Shown here one piece after another: positions 52,315 through 64,000 of a DNA stretch of 64,000 bases. This DNA comes from Cytidiella melzeri. Taxonomy: Eukaryota; Basidiomycota; Agaricomycetes; Polyporales; Irpicaceae. Under the pieces are notes generated by a model. The model ran no database searches, was not told where the DNA came from, and saw only the letters and a list, made by a program, of their open reading frames with translations. The stretch spans positions 1 to 64,000 of the forward strand of contig JABYQR010000144.1 of assembly GCA_022592445.1 (NCBI GenBank), given 5' to 3'. The stretch's first letter is position 1; each line of letters opens with the position of its first letter. Made by a program: the position numbers and the translations under genes.

Positions 52315-55300
52315 TTATGACTCGGAGAGAATCTTATCAATAGAGTCATTGAGAAATTTTCTGCGAGACGACAAATCAGCTTTAGGGAACTTGGCCTGAA
52401 TTGCTTCACGAGCAGTCCTAAGGAAAGTGGTTCAGTACCCCGATTAGAGTGAACCGAGAATTGAATACTCACTTCTTCGTCACAGTCATCAGGTCCTGAG
52501 TACTAAGATGATTGCGAAGAGCGGTGAACAGATCGTCGTCGCTGGGATTAGGATCGTTGCTAGGTCCAGCAAAGAGGTTCACAGAAGTTGCCATCGAGAA
52601 TGTCGACATGGGTCTTTGCTGGTCTTGAAGACCGGGCGCCATCGGAGGGGCAAATCCGGCCTGTGAACCGGTGGTGTCGCCGCCGAACATGTTGAGGTTA
52701 GTCATGACTGTGTTGCGCGGAGCCATGGGGGGCATCGTCGGAGGCATCATCCCATACATGCTGCCAGTACCTTGGTAAGGGATAGGTCCAGGCATTGGCA
52801 CATGTCCTCCATAATCTGAGCCAGCGATAGTACCAGGACCTCCGCCAAAGGGCATGAACGGTAATTGTGGAACAGCGTATTGTGAGAGCGTCGGTTGAAC
52901 ACCTTGGCGCGAGTGAATGCTGCCCGCCGGGCGCGAATGTGCACTTGATTCATTCTTACTGAAGGGATTGCCATCGCGATAGTAATCTCCTCCGGACTGC
53001 GAAGGATGGAAGCTAGCTGGAGACTCGGCTCGAGAACCAGGTGCCCGCGAGCGCGAGCGCGACCGTGGTTTGCTCTCATAGCCTGTTTCTTCCGACTGAC
53101 GAGACCCTGTTTCCCACGCTTCAGCCTCATACTCTGCAAAATCATGGCATTAGCTCATCGTGCTGAACATGCATCCAATACACTCACCGCTAAACTTTTT
53201 GAGAGGTATCATTGAATCATCAAACTTCTCGTCGTCATTCATCAAGACCTTCTTGTTGTTGCCTTCGCCAATCACAAGACGCGTGTTACCCCAACTGAAG
53301 TCGTCCATGCACCAGAAGGAATACATGGGTAGGAGGAAACTATACACCGGGTAGCTAGAAGATAGAGATGAGGCAGCGCCTCAAGCCACAGCAGAGGACT
53401 ACTTACGAGAGGATATAGACCACCATCCAGCCAACTAGCATGAACTCTCGCTTGATGATGAATATGAGCGCCTGTCAAACGGTCAGCGTGATAACGTGGG
53501 GCTTTATGAAACTCAATCACCTGTAGACCATACACAGCTGCAATCATGACAAGGGAGATGATTGGCACTGGGGCTTTACCAGTAGCGACAATGATAATGA
53601 GGTAGACAAGCTGCGAGAAGAATAAGCCTCAATTACGTTAGAGCAATCTTACGACCTACGTAGACCACAGTGGAAGGAAGAATCTTGGAGGGAAAGGATT
53701 GAGAACGCGAGATAGCTAACCAGATGGGCAAAATGTTACTCACCAGAGTACCAAGAAGGTCAATGAAAACAAAGAATCGCATGGAGAAACAACAAAATCC
53801 GAATAGCTCTGGAAGGAAGACCAGCTCGCACAAGTTATGGATTGTGGAGTTGATCCAGCGACGACGTTGCGAGAACAGTACTCTCCAAGACTCCGGTGCA
53901 ATCGTATGTGCCAGTGCATCGGGGTTGAACTTTGTCCGGAAAGTCGGGAAATGCTTAAGCATGAGGGTCGTAAGGTAACGATCTTCACCAAGAGAAAGCA
54001 AATTCTTCTTGTGCAGCGTATCGACGTTCGGCTCTGCGTATTCCTCGATGATACGGTTTGAGATGATGATCGGACGCCCCTTGTCCGCCGTACGGATACG
54101 ATACATGGAGAAACACCCAGGAAGACAGGTGACTGAACCGAAAAGACTCTCGAATGCTTTCGAAAGATGATGCGAGATGTAATACTCATAAACCTGGCAC
54201 GTATTATGAGTTTATGGGATCAGCAGAGGACAGCAGACATACCTGAATCATTGTCCACCAAGAACCCTCCTCATTGTCAAGCTTTGTTTCGCCACAGATG
54301 CCGATGATGCTCGAATCGTCCGCAGCTGAAGCAACAAGACGATTGAGGGAATCCGGAGTAACAGTCTACATCCACTGTCAGGCCCCTTCGGCTCCCCAAA
54401 GAATCACGACGACTTACTGTGTCTGCATCCACAGTGAAGATATACTCATAGAAGGCCGGATCGATCCCAATAACGTTTCTCATCTGGTGGTAAATTTCGA
54501 GCTCCAGCGGACACATCGGCGAGTCAAAGTGTACGCGGTTGAGATATTGCATCACAAGAATCTGACTATCACGCTTGCCACGGTTTCCCGGCTTCGTGCG
54601 TTCCGTCGGTTTGCCAACCTTGACGACGACAATATACGGCACGACATGACCCTCGAATTCGTATAAGCCGGAGTACACCTTGCCGTAGTTGAGCTGCTTT
54701 GAGCCTTCGCCGATGGATTTGAACAGAAGGGGTTCTGGGTCCAGCTTAGGATCTATGCCCAGAATGTCGAGCACAATCCTTGGAGTGGTCCGGTCGTTCC
54801 CAGTGCCAATGATGTTACCATCACAGATCAGGAACATCAGCTTACGCTTATCATCGTAGTTGAGCGCGGACAGAGAGTCGATGGTTCGGCGCAGGGACTC
54901 CTCTCCTTCCGTGTAGCACGGTACCTGGCATATCACGAACTTGTCCAGCATCTCCGGATTCCTTTTCGGGGACAGCTGCAGAGCGGCCAAGACTGTTGAA
55001 AAGATTAAAGTGCGAAGATCATGATTGATGTGGTATGCTTACATTTCAGGCCAATCGAGGCCATGAGCACGATGGAGACGGCAAGAAGGAGGAAGTTCTG
55101 CACCTGACAGCGAGCGGTTTTACGGAAATCCGGCTCGCCTATGTAGAATGCGTTATTCAAGCAGACAGTGTGCTCTTGTCTTGTAGCTTCATCCATTGCA
55201 CTCAGCACCGCCTCCATAGGTTTGGTGATATCTTGACCGATGCGCTGGGAGAACAAATCTGAGACACTCTTGTTCAAGAACGCGTATTGGTCTCCGAGGT

Positions 55301-58300
55301 TCAAGCCGTTGGTATAGAAATAATCTGTCAAGTCGTAAACAGCCCCGTTCCATATAGCGACGTTGCTAGAGGTGTGTGAGCAGGACGACAGACTTTGATG
55401 AGTGTAATAAAACATACCGAGGGGAGTCTGCACTATTCGCCATATTCCAGATAGAGCTTTTGTCATATACAAGCGGACCCTTGTAAAACTGCTTCATGGT
55501 TGGAAGGAAATTGGCAGTGTACCAGTTGGCATTGTCGAGTGCGGTCTCCTGCGCTGGCTGCAACTGACCTGATATGTGCATTGCCTGGGAGAGTGGCGTG
55601 GAGCTCAGGTTTGACAGTCGAAGGGCGATGCTGCCATCGTTAACTAACCCGGGGCAGGCAAGGAGCAATGGAGGAGGGAAATAACCGGTCAGGTCCTGGC
55701 CAGCGAGCACAGGTAGGACATCGGCACCATTACTGGCGAGACCGGGAATATCGCTATGTTGTCCATGAATGAAGTTGGATACGTCGTAAACCTTGCCTTG
55801 GACGGCCACCCAGTAATCATTGTCGCCAGTGTGCTCGCCGACCTCAGTGACAGACCAGGCCTTGTCAAAGTTGGGGCAGAGCAGTCGTCCAAACTCAACG
55901 ATGTAAAAGATGACAATACCATTCCCGAGGAGTATGAGCCAGAAGATTGTGAATTTTTCCCGCCACGCCAGACGGATGTCAGGTCGCTTCATGCGGCCAA
56001 CAGAAGAAAGAATAGCCGTTGGAATGTACCACGTCGTCGCCCACACAATCCACAGCCAGATACGACGCGTCCGACTCGTTGGAACTTCTTCCACGGCGTT
56101 TGGTGCCTCTTTGACTACGATACCCTCTCCTTCTTTCGATGGGTCGTGGAAAGGATCGCCTTTCTTGTCCCACTCAGAGCCCCAGCCGGTTTCGCTGTAT
56201 GGAGGTGCGTCGTTGACATTCGACGTCGATCCGTTGACGTATGGAGAAGTTGCATTGGGGGTTTTGAATGAGTCGCCCTGCGCAGTCTGGCGCGTCAACA
56301 GCAAGTTGTCTTCGCTACCACCATAATAGCCACCGCCCACATGAGATGACTGATTGTCACGATGGGTATACTCAGTAGCGTCGTCAGGCATCGCGCTTTC
56401 GTCATCTTCAACTCCGTTCATAAGCTTCTTAGCCTCCTTCTCCGCTGAGCGAATCACATCCTCCACCATCTTCCAAGCGATATAGCCGAGCCAAATCATG
56501 CGATGTCCCACCGCATAGTCAATGCCCTCTTTCCATCCATTCGCCTGTGCGCACTGGCGTATGCGCTCGAGTTCGGAGCCTTGCATAGAAGGAACATAGC
56601 GCGCGCAGAAATCCTCATGAGGCATGTCCACGACGAACTCTGTCTTCCTGCGAACAATCAGATCCGGTAGAAGAAGAGACCGAATTTGCGCTTTGACTCG
56701 GCGCTTGTCGAACGAGTTGGGTGAGCCAGAGTCGTTGGGACGGATACAGGACACTGTCCAGCAGCGAGTGCGGTCCAAATTGCAGAGGATTTCTGAAAGA
56801 GTGTAATTGATCTGAGTGGTCACAGGATAAACCTTGGTTGGGTCAAGCCGAGGATGCTCCTCAGCAGCTGACGGAATACTGCCATTTGGCGACGCAATGG
56901 GGGTTGGTTGGCGAAGAGGACGTGAGGAGACCTGAGACTGGACAATGATGCCTTCGTCTTTGGAATGCCGCTCAGTGGCGAGGCTGGGCCCAGACATGAG
57001 CTTGGCGATGAATGGATCAGAGGAATTGCGGAGAAGGGTGACAAATGCGGAATCAAGGAGGTCCACATCTTTCTCCACGAAATCCTTGACATCGTATGTG
57101 CAAGAGCCAGCAAAGTGATTAACACCGAAGGTGTGGCTCTCTGAAGAGCCGGACGAGGAAGACGTGTGTACGAAGGAACTGTGTGTGCCAAATCTCGCGA
57201 TGAGCTCCTGTAGAAGGTTGTCGTCCTTGTTTTCACCACCCTTGCCAGACTTTGCTGCGGAAGATGCCTTGTTCATCACGCCCAACATGCCCGCAGGTTT
57301 CCGGTGCGCTCGTTCGCTGAGCTGAGCGCCCCGAAGGAGCTCTATACAGGCGTAATTATCCATCGTAGTGGTATCGGATAATTTGACACCGTCGCCGGAC
57401 ATTTGACCGTTGTATCCGATGGCATCTTCGAATGCGTTACGAACGAAATACGAGTGAAGAACCTCGTCGGAGAAATTAATGCAAAATTCATCGAAGCCGT
57501 TCTGGCCATATGCAGACACGAGAGGTGTCATACCCCCGAGCGTCATGGACGTAGTCCCGCCTGGTCCACGTGTCTGGAACCCTGGCTGGTCGAGGAAGAC
57601 GATTTGAGTGGAGGGAAGTGCGTCTTGTGAACTCGGCGCAATCCTATGATTAGCAGTCTCCACAACGAAAGCGAACAAGATGGCATAGAGATCGCGTGCA
57701 AGAGAGTCGCGCTGTGTACCACTTTGCGTGGCGTTCAACATGACTGTGTAGAGTTCCTTGCGGACATAGCTCGTTTTGTTTGTTAAAGTCTCGGCCAACT
57801 CCTCCGGTGCGACTCCGAGAAGTTGGGCGACTTGATCTAGGACCAGCGTGTTGGAGACGTATGCTGAAACGTCACGAGCATCGCCCTCGCCAAACTGAAG
57901 GTTGCCAAGAAGAAGTATGGCAACCAGCAGGCCAAAGATCGCCGAAACGTGCTTAGCTTTGAACCCAAGGGTCTTCATAGAGGCTCGCAGCTCGTCCATG
58001 GCGACTGAGTCGTCACTAAAAGGGCCTGACGGTAGTCGGTAGCATCCAGAAGAAGCGAGGAGGGCATAGTCTGACGGATCCTCGAGGTTGTAACGGTCTC
58101 TTTCCTCCGCAGTTGCTCCTGCTAGGAGCTGGTAAAACACGTGGTACGTTCTTTCCTCGTGCGATAGCCTGTTCAAGCGTGACTTCTCCAAGCCGAACGT
58201 CAACACCTTTCCACCAGAAACCCTTCCCTTGTCGTTGAAGTGAAGCTCAAGGTACCGTCCATGTCGTGAGGCATTGGGGTTCATGAGGGTTTTAGCATTA

Positions 58301-58862
58301 CCAAATGAATCGAGGAGGGGAAAGAGTGAGCGTATGCATTCCGCTGTTCTAGCTTCCTTCTTCGAATGTGAAGAAAGCTTCAGAATTTGGTTAAGAAGGA
58401 GTGAGGAGCTGGAGGTTTTCCCAGAGCCCGTAATACCTCTACAAACAGCGTAAGACAAGTTCTCCTGCGTTCAGGTCGCAACACACACCTGAATATAACA
58501 GATTGAGACTCATTCCGCCTTCGCATTATCAGATACATCCTCGCCGCGAGATCATAAATGTGAGGAGGCAGCGGGGGTGGCGCTCCAGGGAGAGGAAGAC
58601 TGGTGTCCTTGTATGATCGTTCTTCGTACTCCTGGGCACTCAGATCGTTTACATTGGCAAGGGTCTTGTAAGGATTAACGACTACGTAGTCGGAGGCACC
58701 GATTCTAGAGTATGCAAGATCTTGGCGGAAGCGTGTTTGTAGAACAGAGAGAATAGTGTCGTCGGAAGGATGGACTGTCGCGGATGTGGATGAGGTAGCA
58801 AGATCGACTAAATTTCCCGACTGTGCAGCCTGAGCCAGCGAGCTTGGGGAAACGGCTGCCAT
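52315..58862 (-). CDS. mcs1: Class V chitin synthase with N-terminal myosin motor (Mcs1/CsmA type)
   Basis: Integral membrane chitin synthase that polymerises UDP-GlcNAc at sites of polarised growth. Exon 1 starts [20 protein letters not shown]. The motor domain includes [13 protein letters not shown], the P-loop [11 protein letters not shown] and [15 protein letters not shown]. It degenerates toward the actin-binding side, as in the class. A cytochrome-b5-like part follows ([20 protein letters not shown]). The GT2 catalytic part carries [27 protein letters not shown], a [11 protein letters not shown] segment and QRRRW (QxxRW). Several membrane spans come next. The C-terminal DEK-C-like domain ends [20 protein letters not shown], and the stop is at 52315. 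More than ten introns; expected product roughly 1,900 residues. Fungi need this enzyme for hyphal tip wall integrity. Confidence 0.93.
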
Positions 58863-59224
58863 AGCGGCAGAAAGAAAGCGTGTTCGTCGCTCAACACAGT
58901 GAACGGAGGTAGTGACCAGGTGAGAGAATGCGGAAGGGGGTAACCGCAGACAGGCACTGCTTTGCCGAGTAACAAACAGGTAACAGCTGTGTTTGTTACC
59001 AAGTAAGTAATGCCGTCAAGCCGATAGACATTCGTTACTATGCGTACTTACGCCACGTACCTTACGACACCTGAATTGATGCCTTCGGGGCGAACTACCT
59101 CGAAGCAGCCATGTAATTATGTATAATCATCATCCTTCATGTCTCGCACGCCTGCTCTCTCTACTAGCGACCATTCACGTGGACCAGCAACAAATACTGC
59201 ATGCTCGAGGACCGTGCAGCGACC
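58863..59224. promoter_or_regulatory. Divergent promoter of the chitin synthase and CDK8 genes
   Basis: 362 bases between head-to-head genes. No strong TATA box; AT-rich sequence near 59113-59127 is the best candidate. An in-frame ATG at 59201 could extend the kinase by eight residues. Confidence 0.45.
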
Positions 59225-60903
59225 ATGCCTCTGTCTCAGGATCCTATGCGATATTATCGAGCCAAACGAGATAATGCACGCCCTCGAGTTGCCGACAAAT
59301 ACTCTATTCTGGGCTTCATCTCCTCTGGCACTTATGGACGTGTATACAAAGCTCAGAGCAAAGGGCCGGATGGCAGGATACATGCTATCAAGAAGTTCAA
59401 GCCTGACAAAGAGGGCGACGTGGTCACCTACACAGGGATTAGTCAAAGTGCTATTCGTGAAATAGCAGTGAGTGTCGTCTTGCGCAGACGTTGTGCTCAG
59501 CACATGTGCACATCTCGAGGATTATCGCATTATACTTTGAAGCAGCAGCTGACGCGTATTCAGTTGAACAGAGAGATCTCACACGAGAATGTCGTAGCTC
59601 TGAAAGAGGTTATCCTCGAGGACAAATCAATTTACATGGTTTTCGAGTACGCCGAACACGACTTTCTTGTACGAGCCTACTCTTCCAGCATTCCGTTCAG
59701 TTAGTTGACCTCATGTACAGCAAGTCATTCACCACCATTCACAGACCCTCCGCGTTCCTATCTCGCCCCCAGTGCTCAAGTCGCTGACATTCCAGTTACT
59801 CAACGGTCTGCTCTACTTGCATGAGGCGCATATCATACATCGAGACCTGAAACCTGCGAATATCCTTATTACCTCAGCGGGAGTGGTCAAAATTGGCGAC
59901 TTGGGACTTGCACGACTCACTTACCAACCGCTACAACCCCTCTTCCTTGGAGACAAAGTCGTAGTGACCATATGGTACCGGGCACCTGAACTACTGCTCG
60001 GAGCTAAGCACTACAACAAATCGGTGGACATATGGGCCGTTGGTTGCGTGATCGCAGAGCTTGCGAGCTTAAGGCCGATCTTCAAGGGAGAAGAGGCTAA
60101 GCTCGATTCCAAGAAGAACGTACCTTTCCAAAGGGATCAAATGCTCAAGATATCTGAGGTCCTTGGAACTCCTGACGGTACGTCTTCTTTTCAACTTTCC
60201 ACAACTGGTCACGCGACATGAGTCGCGAGGAGACGGTGTCCTCACTTCGGATCAGCTATGCACCACATCGAATCCTTTACCTCACAGCTGTGCGCATATT
60301 CACTGAGGATTGTCAGAACGAGACTGGCCAGGGCTGAAAGACATGCCTGAGTACCAAAATATGAAACGGCTGGACCAGTAAGCCAGTCCCTTACCGTCGT
60401 CGTCCTCGTTGAAGCATTCATAAAAACGCTCGCCGCAGGTACCCCAACCGTCTCCACGACTGGTGTACTCCGCGACTAAAGACTCAAACAGGCTTTGACT
60501 TTCTCAAGCAAACATTCGCGTACGATCCTGACAAGCGTCTCACAGCTGGCACCGCATTACAACACAAGTGGTTCCAAGAGGAACCACTACCAACTGCAAA
60601 GTCAGTCGATCAGAACGGTGCATGTTCCCACACAAGGACATTATAACTGATGCCATATACCCCAGTGCATTCCAGTCTCTTTCAACCCAACACACTCCAC
60701 CGCACAGACGCATCACACAAGACGATGCGCCGTCTATGATGCCCTTGCCGGCCACGAATACGCACGCTCAAGCGGCAGCGCAGGTACAGGCACAGGCACA
60801 GGCACAGCTGTCACAGCTTAGCCAGTCTCAATCAGCGAAGGGCAGTGCTGGGAGCTTTGGCAGCAACGGGGGCGGTCAACGCAAAAAGTCACGCTTAGCG
60901 TGA
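59225..60903 (+). CDS. SSN3: CDK8-type Mediator kinase (Ssn3/Srb10)
   Basis: Catalytic subunit of the Mediator kinase module, which phosphorylates the polymerase II tail and transcription factors with cyclin C. It begins [20 protein letters not shown]. Visible motifs are the glycine loop [12 protein letters not shown], catalytic Lys in AIKKFK, C-helix [11 protein letters not shown] (the SMSACRE counterpart), [18 protein letters not shown] and [20 protein letters not shown]. The insert [20 protein letters not shown], which is characteristic of CDK8, is present. The activation segment lacks the usual phosphorylatable T-loop Thr, as in the family. The C-terminus is Gln/Ala-rich and ends [11 protein letters not shown]. 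About five introns. The alternative start at 59201 adds MLEDRAAT. Confidence 0.93.
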
Positions 60904-61041
60904 TATCCCGCCATCGAAACGCTTAACTTAGTTCGGGTGGACAGAGATGATGTATTATTTGCTTGTACAGTATTCTATCACGTTAGCTACTTGGGAGAAA
61001 ACAAAATCTAGATTATTCTCTTTCATTCAGCATGGAATGTC

Positions 61042-62308
61042 TTACAACCGGCTCCGCACGTCGATCTTCCCAGGTGAATGCGGCCCCGGTAAAGACTGTA
61101 CGTCGGGGACCTTGTCAATGTCAATCCCCTCCTTCTTCTGCGCCTCTCTCAACGCCTCGTTGTGTTTCATGGCGTACGCGAGACGTTGTTCGTGAGACCA
61201 CTGGTCGGGAGCAAACAGCTCGTAGTCTGGATTTCGACCGTACCCAACCATGGCGACGTATATCAGAATTGCCGCTGTCAATCCGTATACTGGCTTTGTA
61301 CCGCCGGCTTCCCGACCTGTGAGAAACCGATGCATTCGGTATGAACCTGAAAGACCGATCCATTCTTTGATATCGGTGTGGGTGTGGTAGTCGAATTCTA
61401 CCATCGCTGGGTCTGGCGACGTCGTCTCCGTTTTCAAGAGTGAAGCGAGGGGATGGGAGAATAGGAGCGCCACTTCTGCTTCGTTCAGAATTGGCTGTTG
61501 TTGTAGAGGTAGGTTAGTGAGTATTTGAGTTGGATGATAGGAAGACAGCGAGCGCCTTTCGTGAGACTTACTCGGATAGTGTTATCGAGCACGAGGACTA
61601 CTACACTACGAGAATGTCAATGCGGTATACCCGGTGTAACAAATCAACGTACGGTGTCACTATGAGGTTGCTTCCGGCAAGAAATGGCTCGAGGATGCAG
61701 AGCAGCGGGACTTTCCGCTTGTCAAGTGGTAGACCAATCTGGAGGCACTGAGTCAATGTACCAGCATCAAATCCGTGTAGAACTAACCTCTTCATATGCT
61801 TCGCGTCTCTAAGGAAGTGTACTGTGAATATGCACCCATGGATATGTTATGGATCGTACCGCTGTGTATTCGATACTACGGTCCTTGGGCTCACGCTTTC
61901 CACCCGGTAACGACGTGTCACCAGCGTAGCTCCTCAAGTTTGAAGAGCGCCTGCTACCATCAGACCATAATATTCTATTACAGTACTGACAGCAGGCTAC
62001 TCACTGGCTGAGCAGGACGTACAAATCCCCCATTCGCCCTACGAACAACGCGACGAGAACGGCAGCTTGCCTCGACTTTGGAAATTTCATTTTAGGTTTT
62101 GAAGGAGAGTATTGCACGAGGTTGTGCAAGCATCTACGTCGGCCACGGTCAATCGTATGGTTTCGTGCGTTCCGTACATGATAGCAGGTGCAACTTACTG
62201 TCGCGATTCTGGCTTCAGCTGAGGAGGCAGGGGAGCTTTGTCTAATCGTATCCGTGGCCTGTGGAAATCTAGCAGTTTGCCCTGTCTTTTACCCGTATTT
62301 GAAGGCAT
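61042..62308 (-). CDS. PCD1: Nudix CoA diphosphatase, PCD1/NUDT7 type
   Basis: Hydrolyses CoA and CoA esters to 4'-phosphopantetheine and 3',5'-ADP; the yeast enzyme is peroxisomal. Exons begin 62308-62199, 62133-62005, 61953-61860 and continue. The joins give QCLHNLVQYSPSKPKMKFPK, AAVLVALFVGRMGDLYVLLS, HRRSSNLRSYAGDTSLPGGK, REPKDRSIEYTARREAYEEI and GLPLDKRKVPLLCILEPFLA. The Nudix box (GGKREPKD...ARREAYEEIGL) has its Glu residues, and SYAGDTSLPGGK is the CoA-specific signature region. Then come VALLFSHPLASLL and HRFLTGREAGGTKPVYGLTA. The C-terminus is the hydrophilic PGPHSPGKIDVRSRL, without an obvious SKL-type peroxisomal signal. The start at 62308 is the ATG nearest the conserved part. Confidence 0.9.
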
Positions 62309-62901
62309 GTTGTAGGTTGTATGCCATTCGCTTTCAAAGTGCTTCTGCGCAGCGCGGTGTGGTAGAACGAAGCAAACACCAGTGAGTAAGCTGTGATTCA
62401 ATGTGATGGTGTTGAGGAATCGGCTAATGGAACCGGCCCGACCGATCTAGACAGATGCTACCAACCGAAAAAAGTATACTGATGTATGTCGTACATACCA
62501 GCGCGCATTTATACAGCAAGTTTTTGGGCATGCAATCTTCACCGCCAAAGTCCCAGAATGTGAACAAGCCTGAACAGGTCTATCATACTTCAAAGCTTCA
62601 CTGTCAACCTTTTATGTGGTGGGACTCGACAAGGCGAGATTATTCAGCGTGTTATAGACAAATCGGGCACTCATACCTTCAAGCAGGACGTTGACATGGA
62701 TGGTATTCCCCAATCGCCGCCCCATAATATCGTACCACAGACAATGTTTTTTTGCGGTGACATGGTAAGTGGGTAAGTTGCCGTATACACAACGTGCGCG
62801 CTGTAACTAATGAAAGCGTACATGCAGACGTCCGACGTAGCGAGAAGCTGAGGAGTGGACTCTTGTGTATGTTGCTATTTGTGTGATCGTCCGTGCTTTT
62901 A

Positions 62902-63062
62902 GGGCCTGATCGGCTGCGCATTATGTAGTCGCATTATGGAATAATCCCCCGCCAAATAAAATAATACAGCGCTTAATTCGACTTATTTCCACAGCGACTT
63001 ATTTCCTTATTGGCGGGGGATTATTTATAAGTCGACTACATAATGCGGCGCCGATCAGGCCC
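62902..63062. mobile_element. MITE copy 2, PIF/Harbinger-like
   Basis: 161 bases. Terminal inverted repeats GGGCCTGATCGGC / GCCGATCAGGCCC extend imperfectly through GCATTATGTAGTCG. TTA flanks both ends, the 3-base target duplication typical of PIF/Harbinger elements. No coding capacity. It is better preserved than the related copy at 47521. Confidence 0.85.
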
Positions 63063-63262
63063 TTAATACATCGAGAGTCGAGTCCTAGCTAGTAGTAGAA
63101 CTCAAGCTGAGGGAGAAAGAGCGTCGGGGTCCTGGTAGTAACGGTTTGATTTGCGCTTAGGACCCCGGGTACCTATTTGCGACCTGGGTCTGCATGATCC
63201 ACGGCGATCATCGATCATCATCATATGTATCTCTGCTGAAACGACACACACTGGTCGAGTTT

Positions 63263-63667
63263 TCACAGAACACTTGCATAGCAGCGCACATCTTGGTACG
63301 AAGACATGAGGCCCGACAAGCAAGATAAACGTACTTGTGCCAGGCTGATCATGTTCTCGTCGAATTCTGGAAGGCTGGAAGCCGACAACCGTCGGACACT
63401 CGCAGGTGAGCAGCAAAACTGCGATTTAGCACACAGCTCATCGCCATCGGTGTTGAACGTGCGACTTGTCATAAGCGCCGCAAAATGCGCTGCAATTTCA
63501 AAACCCGCCACTGAAACTCCGTCGTTCAAACAAACCTCAAGATATACATCAAAACTGCCTCGCTTCCTGAAAGCGCTTAGTTCGCACTGATTGTGGCTAT
63601 GAAAGTCTGCTGGATTACTTACCTGCCGACCAGGCATGGCTGGCACTGCTCCGCCAACAACCGCCAA
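63263..63667 (-). CDS. Weakly supported open frame
   Basis: 134 codons starting MAVVGGAVPAMPGRQVSNPA, with RGSFDVYLEVCLNDGVSVAG and SSLPEFDENMISLAQV. The composition is plausible but no domain is recognised, and it is head-to-head with the next gene at 63707. It could be a real small gene or chance. Confidence 0.2.
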   Translation of the reverse strand: MAVVGGAVPAMPGRQVSNPADFHSHNQCELSAFRKRGSFDVYLEVCLNDGVSVAGFEIAAHFAALMTSRTFNTDGDELCAKSQFCCSPASVRRLSASSLPEFDENMISLAQVRLSCLSGLMSSYQDVRCYASVL

Positions 63668-63706
63668 CCGCCATCATGTCTTTCGTCGTAACCTCCACAG
63701 CTTGTT

Positions 63707-64000
63707 ATGCACCTCTACCCCGTCTCCTACTCACCAGGGATCCTAACTCTGAGCTTTTTCATTCTTCTCGTCAACTTGCTTCCATGGCACGTCCAACCAC
63801 TCACCCCAGCTGTCCTTCTCTACGCGTTCCAAGACTCACCTCTCCCCTTGCTTCTCTCTCCGTTTCTCGTCCCATCATCCTGGGGCGCGTCGTTAGCGAG
63901 GATACTGCAACTCGGTTGGCTCGCAACACAACCTCCGTCCCCCAGGCTCTCTCTCCGATACTTTGTTCAACTTTACCCCGTCCTCGTCGCGGCGCGTGCA
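63707..64000 (+). CDS. Multi-pass membrane protein, N-terminal part, cut by the window edge
   Basis: An open frame from the ATG at 63707 runs to the last base: MHLYPVSYSPGILTLSFFIL, LVNLLPWHVQPLTPAVLLYA, SPLPLLLSPFLVPSSWGASL and SLRYFVQLYPVLVAARA. At least two strongly hydrophobic segments are present, and the composition is protein-like. A competing frame from 63676 is also open but is Ser/Arg/Pro-rich and looks like its shadow. Family not identifiable from this fragment. Confidence 0.5.
   Translation, partial: MHLYPVSYSPGILTLSFFILLVNLLPWHVQPLTPAVLLYAFQDSPLPLLLSPFLVPSSWGASLARILQLGWLATQPPSPRLSLRYFVQLYPVLVAARA

Larger units (their letters stand above)
62309..63706. other. Intergenic region with a MITE
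   Basis: Promoter of the Nudix gene, then a MITE (62902-63062). A minus-strand frame at 63263-63667 (MAVVGGAVPAMPGRQVSNPA onward) has no motif I recognise. Nothing else is supported. Confidence 0.4.

Overview
The window is nuclear DNA of a filamentous basidiomycete, most likely a mushroom-forming agaricomycete. Nearly all genes are split by short GT-AG introns (about 50-100 bases). The conserved genes are fungal in type: a Hos2-type deacetylase, an Nrg1-type zinc finger, Chs5, a myosin-fused chitin synthase and a CDK8 kinase. A DUF7704-like membrane protein and fungal DNA transposons point the same way. All exon joins were read by eye. A total coding length divisible by three supports the models where exon lists are given.

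Layout. 1-3301: a truncated nucleobase permease and a class I histone deacetylase, both on the minus strand. 3302-9306: a long stretch with no convincing gene. 9307-11486: an Nrg-type C2H2 regulator. 11487-15219: another gene-poor stretch. 15220-20563: a housekeeping block with SKI8, ribosomal protein eS12, a DUF7704-like membrane protein and an uncharacterised basic/Ser-Pro-rich protein. 20564-40940: an accessory region of duplicated segments and transposons. 41198-62308: a second conserved block with beta'-COP, a WW-like multi-pass membrane protein, Chs5, an unknown anchored protein, a class V chitin synthase, CDK8/SSN3 and a Nudix CoA diphosphatase. After a MITE, a membrane protein runs off the right edge.

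The most interesting part is the accessory region. It holds four paralogous genes (A 22615-23246 plus, B 29954-30676 plus, C 31638-32170 minus, D 39003-40506 minus) for small secreted proteins. Each has a near-identical signal peptide, dibasic Kex2-type sites, and in all four a matching promoter block, TATA box and 5'-UTR intron. Paralog D is expanded by tandem, intron-containing repeats of about 395 bases. They encode alternating modules, each cut off by KR before a Gln, and the spliced reading frame is clean at 316 residues. This looks like a repetitive Kex2-processed peptide precursor family that I do not recognise. An intact ricin-B-type lectin and an intact cytochrome P450 lie between the copies, and a relic of the lectin follows copy B. 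Copy C sits beside a decayed copy of the 3' half of the beta'-COP gene, exactly as copy D sits beside the real one, so the two are products of a segmental duplication.

The promoter of B is split by 5.5 kb of transposons. A 3.86-kb Tc1/mariner-like element with an intact spliced transposase and a second gene abuts a 1.67-kb foldback element. The two share one TA target and sit inside a 20-base palindrome flanked by 9-base direct repeats. Copy A preserves the uninterrupted site.
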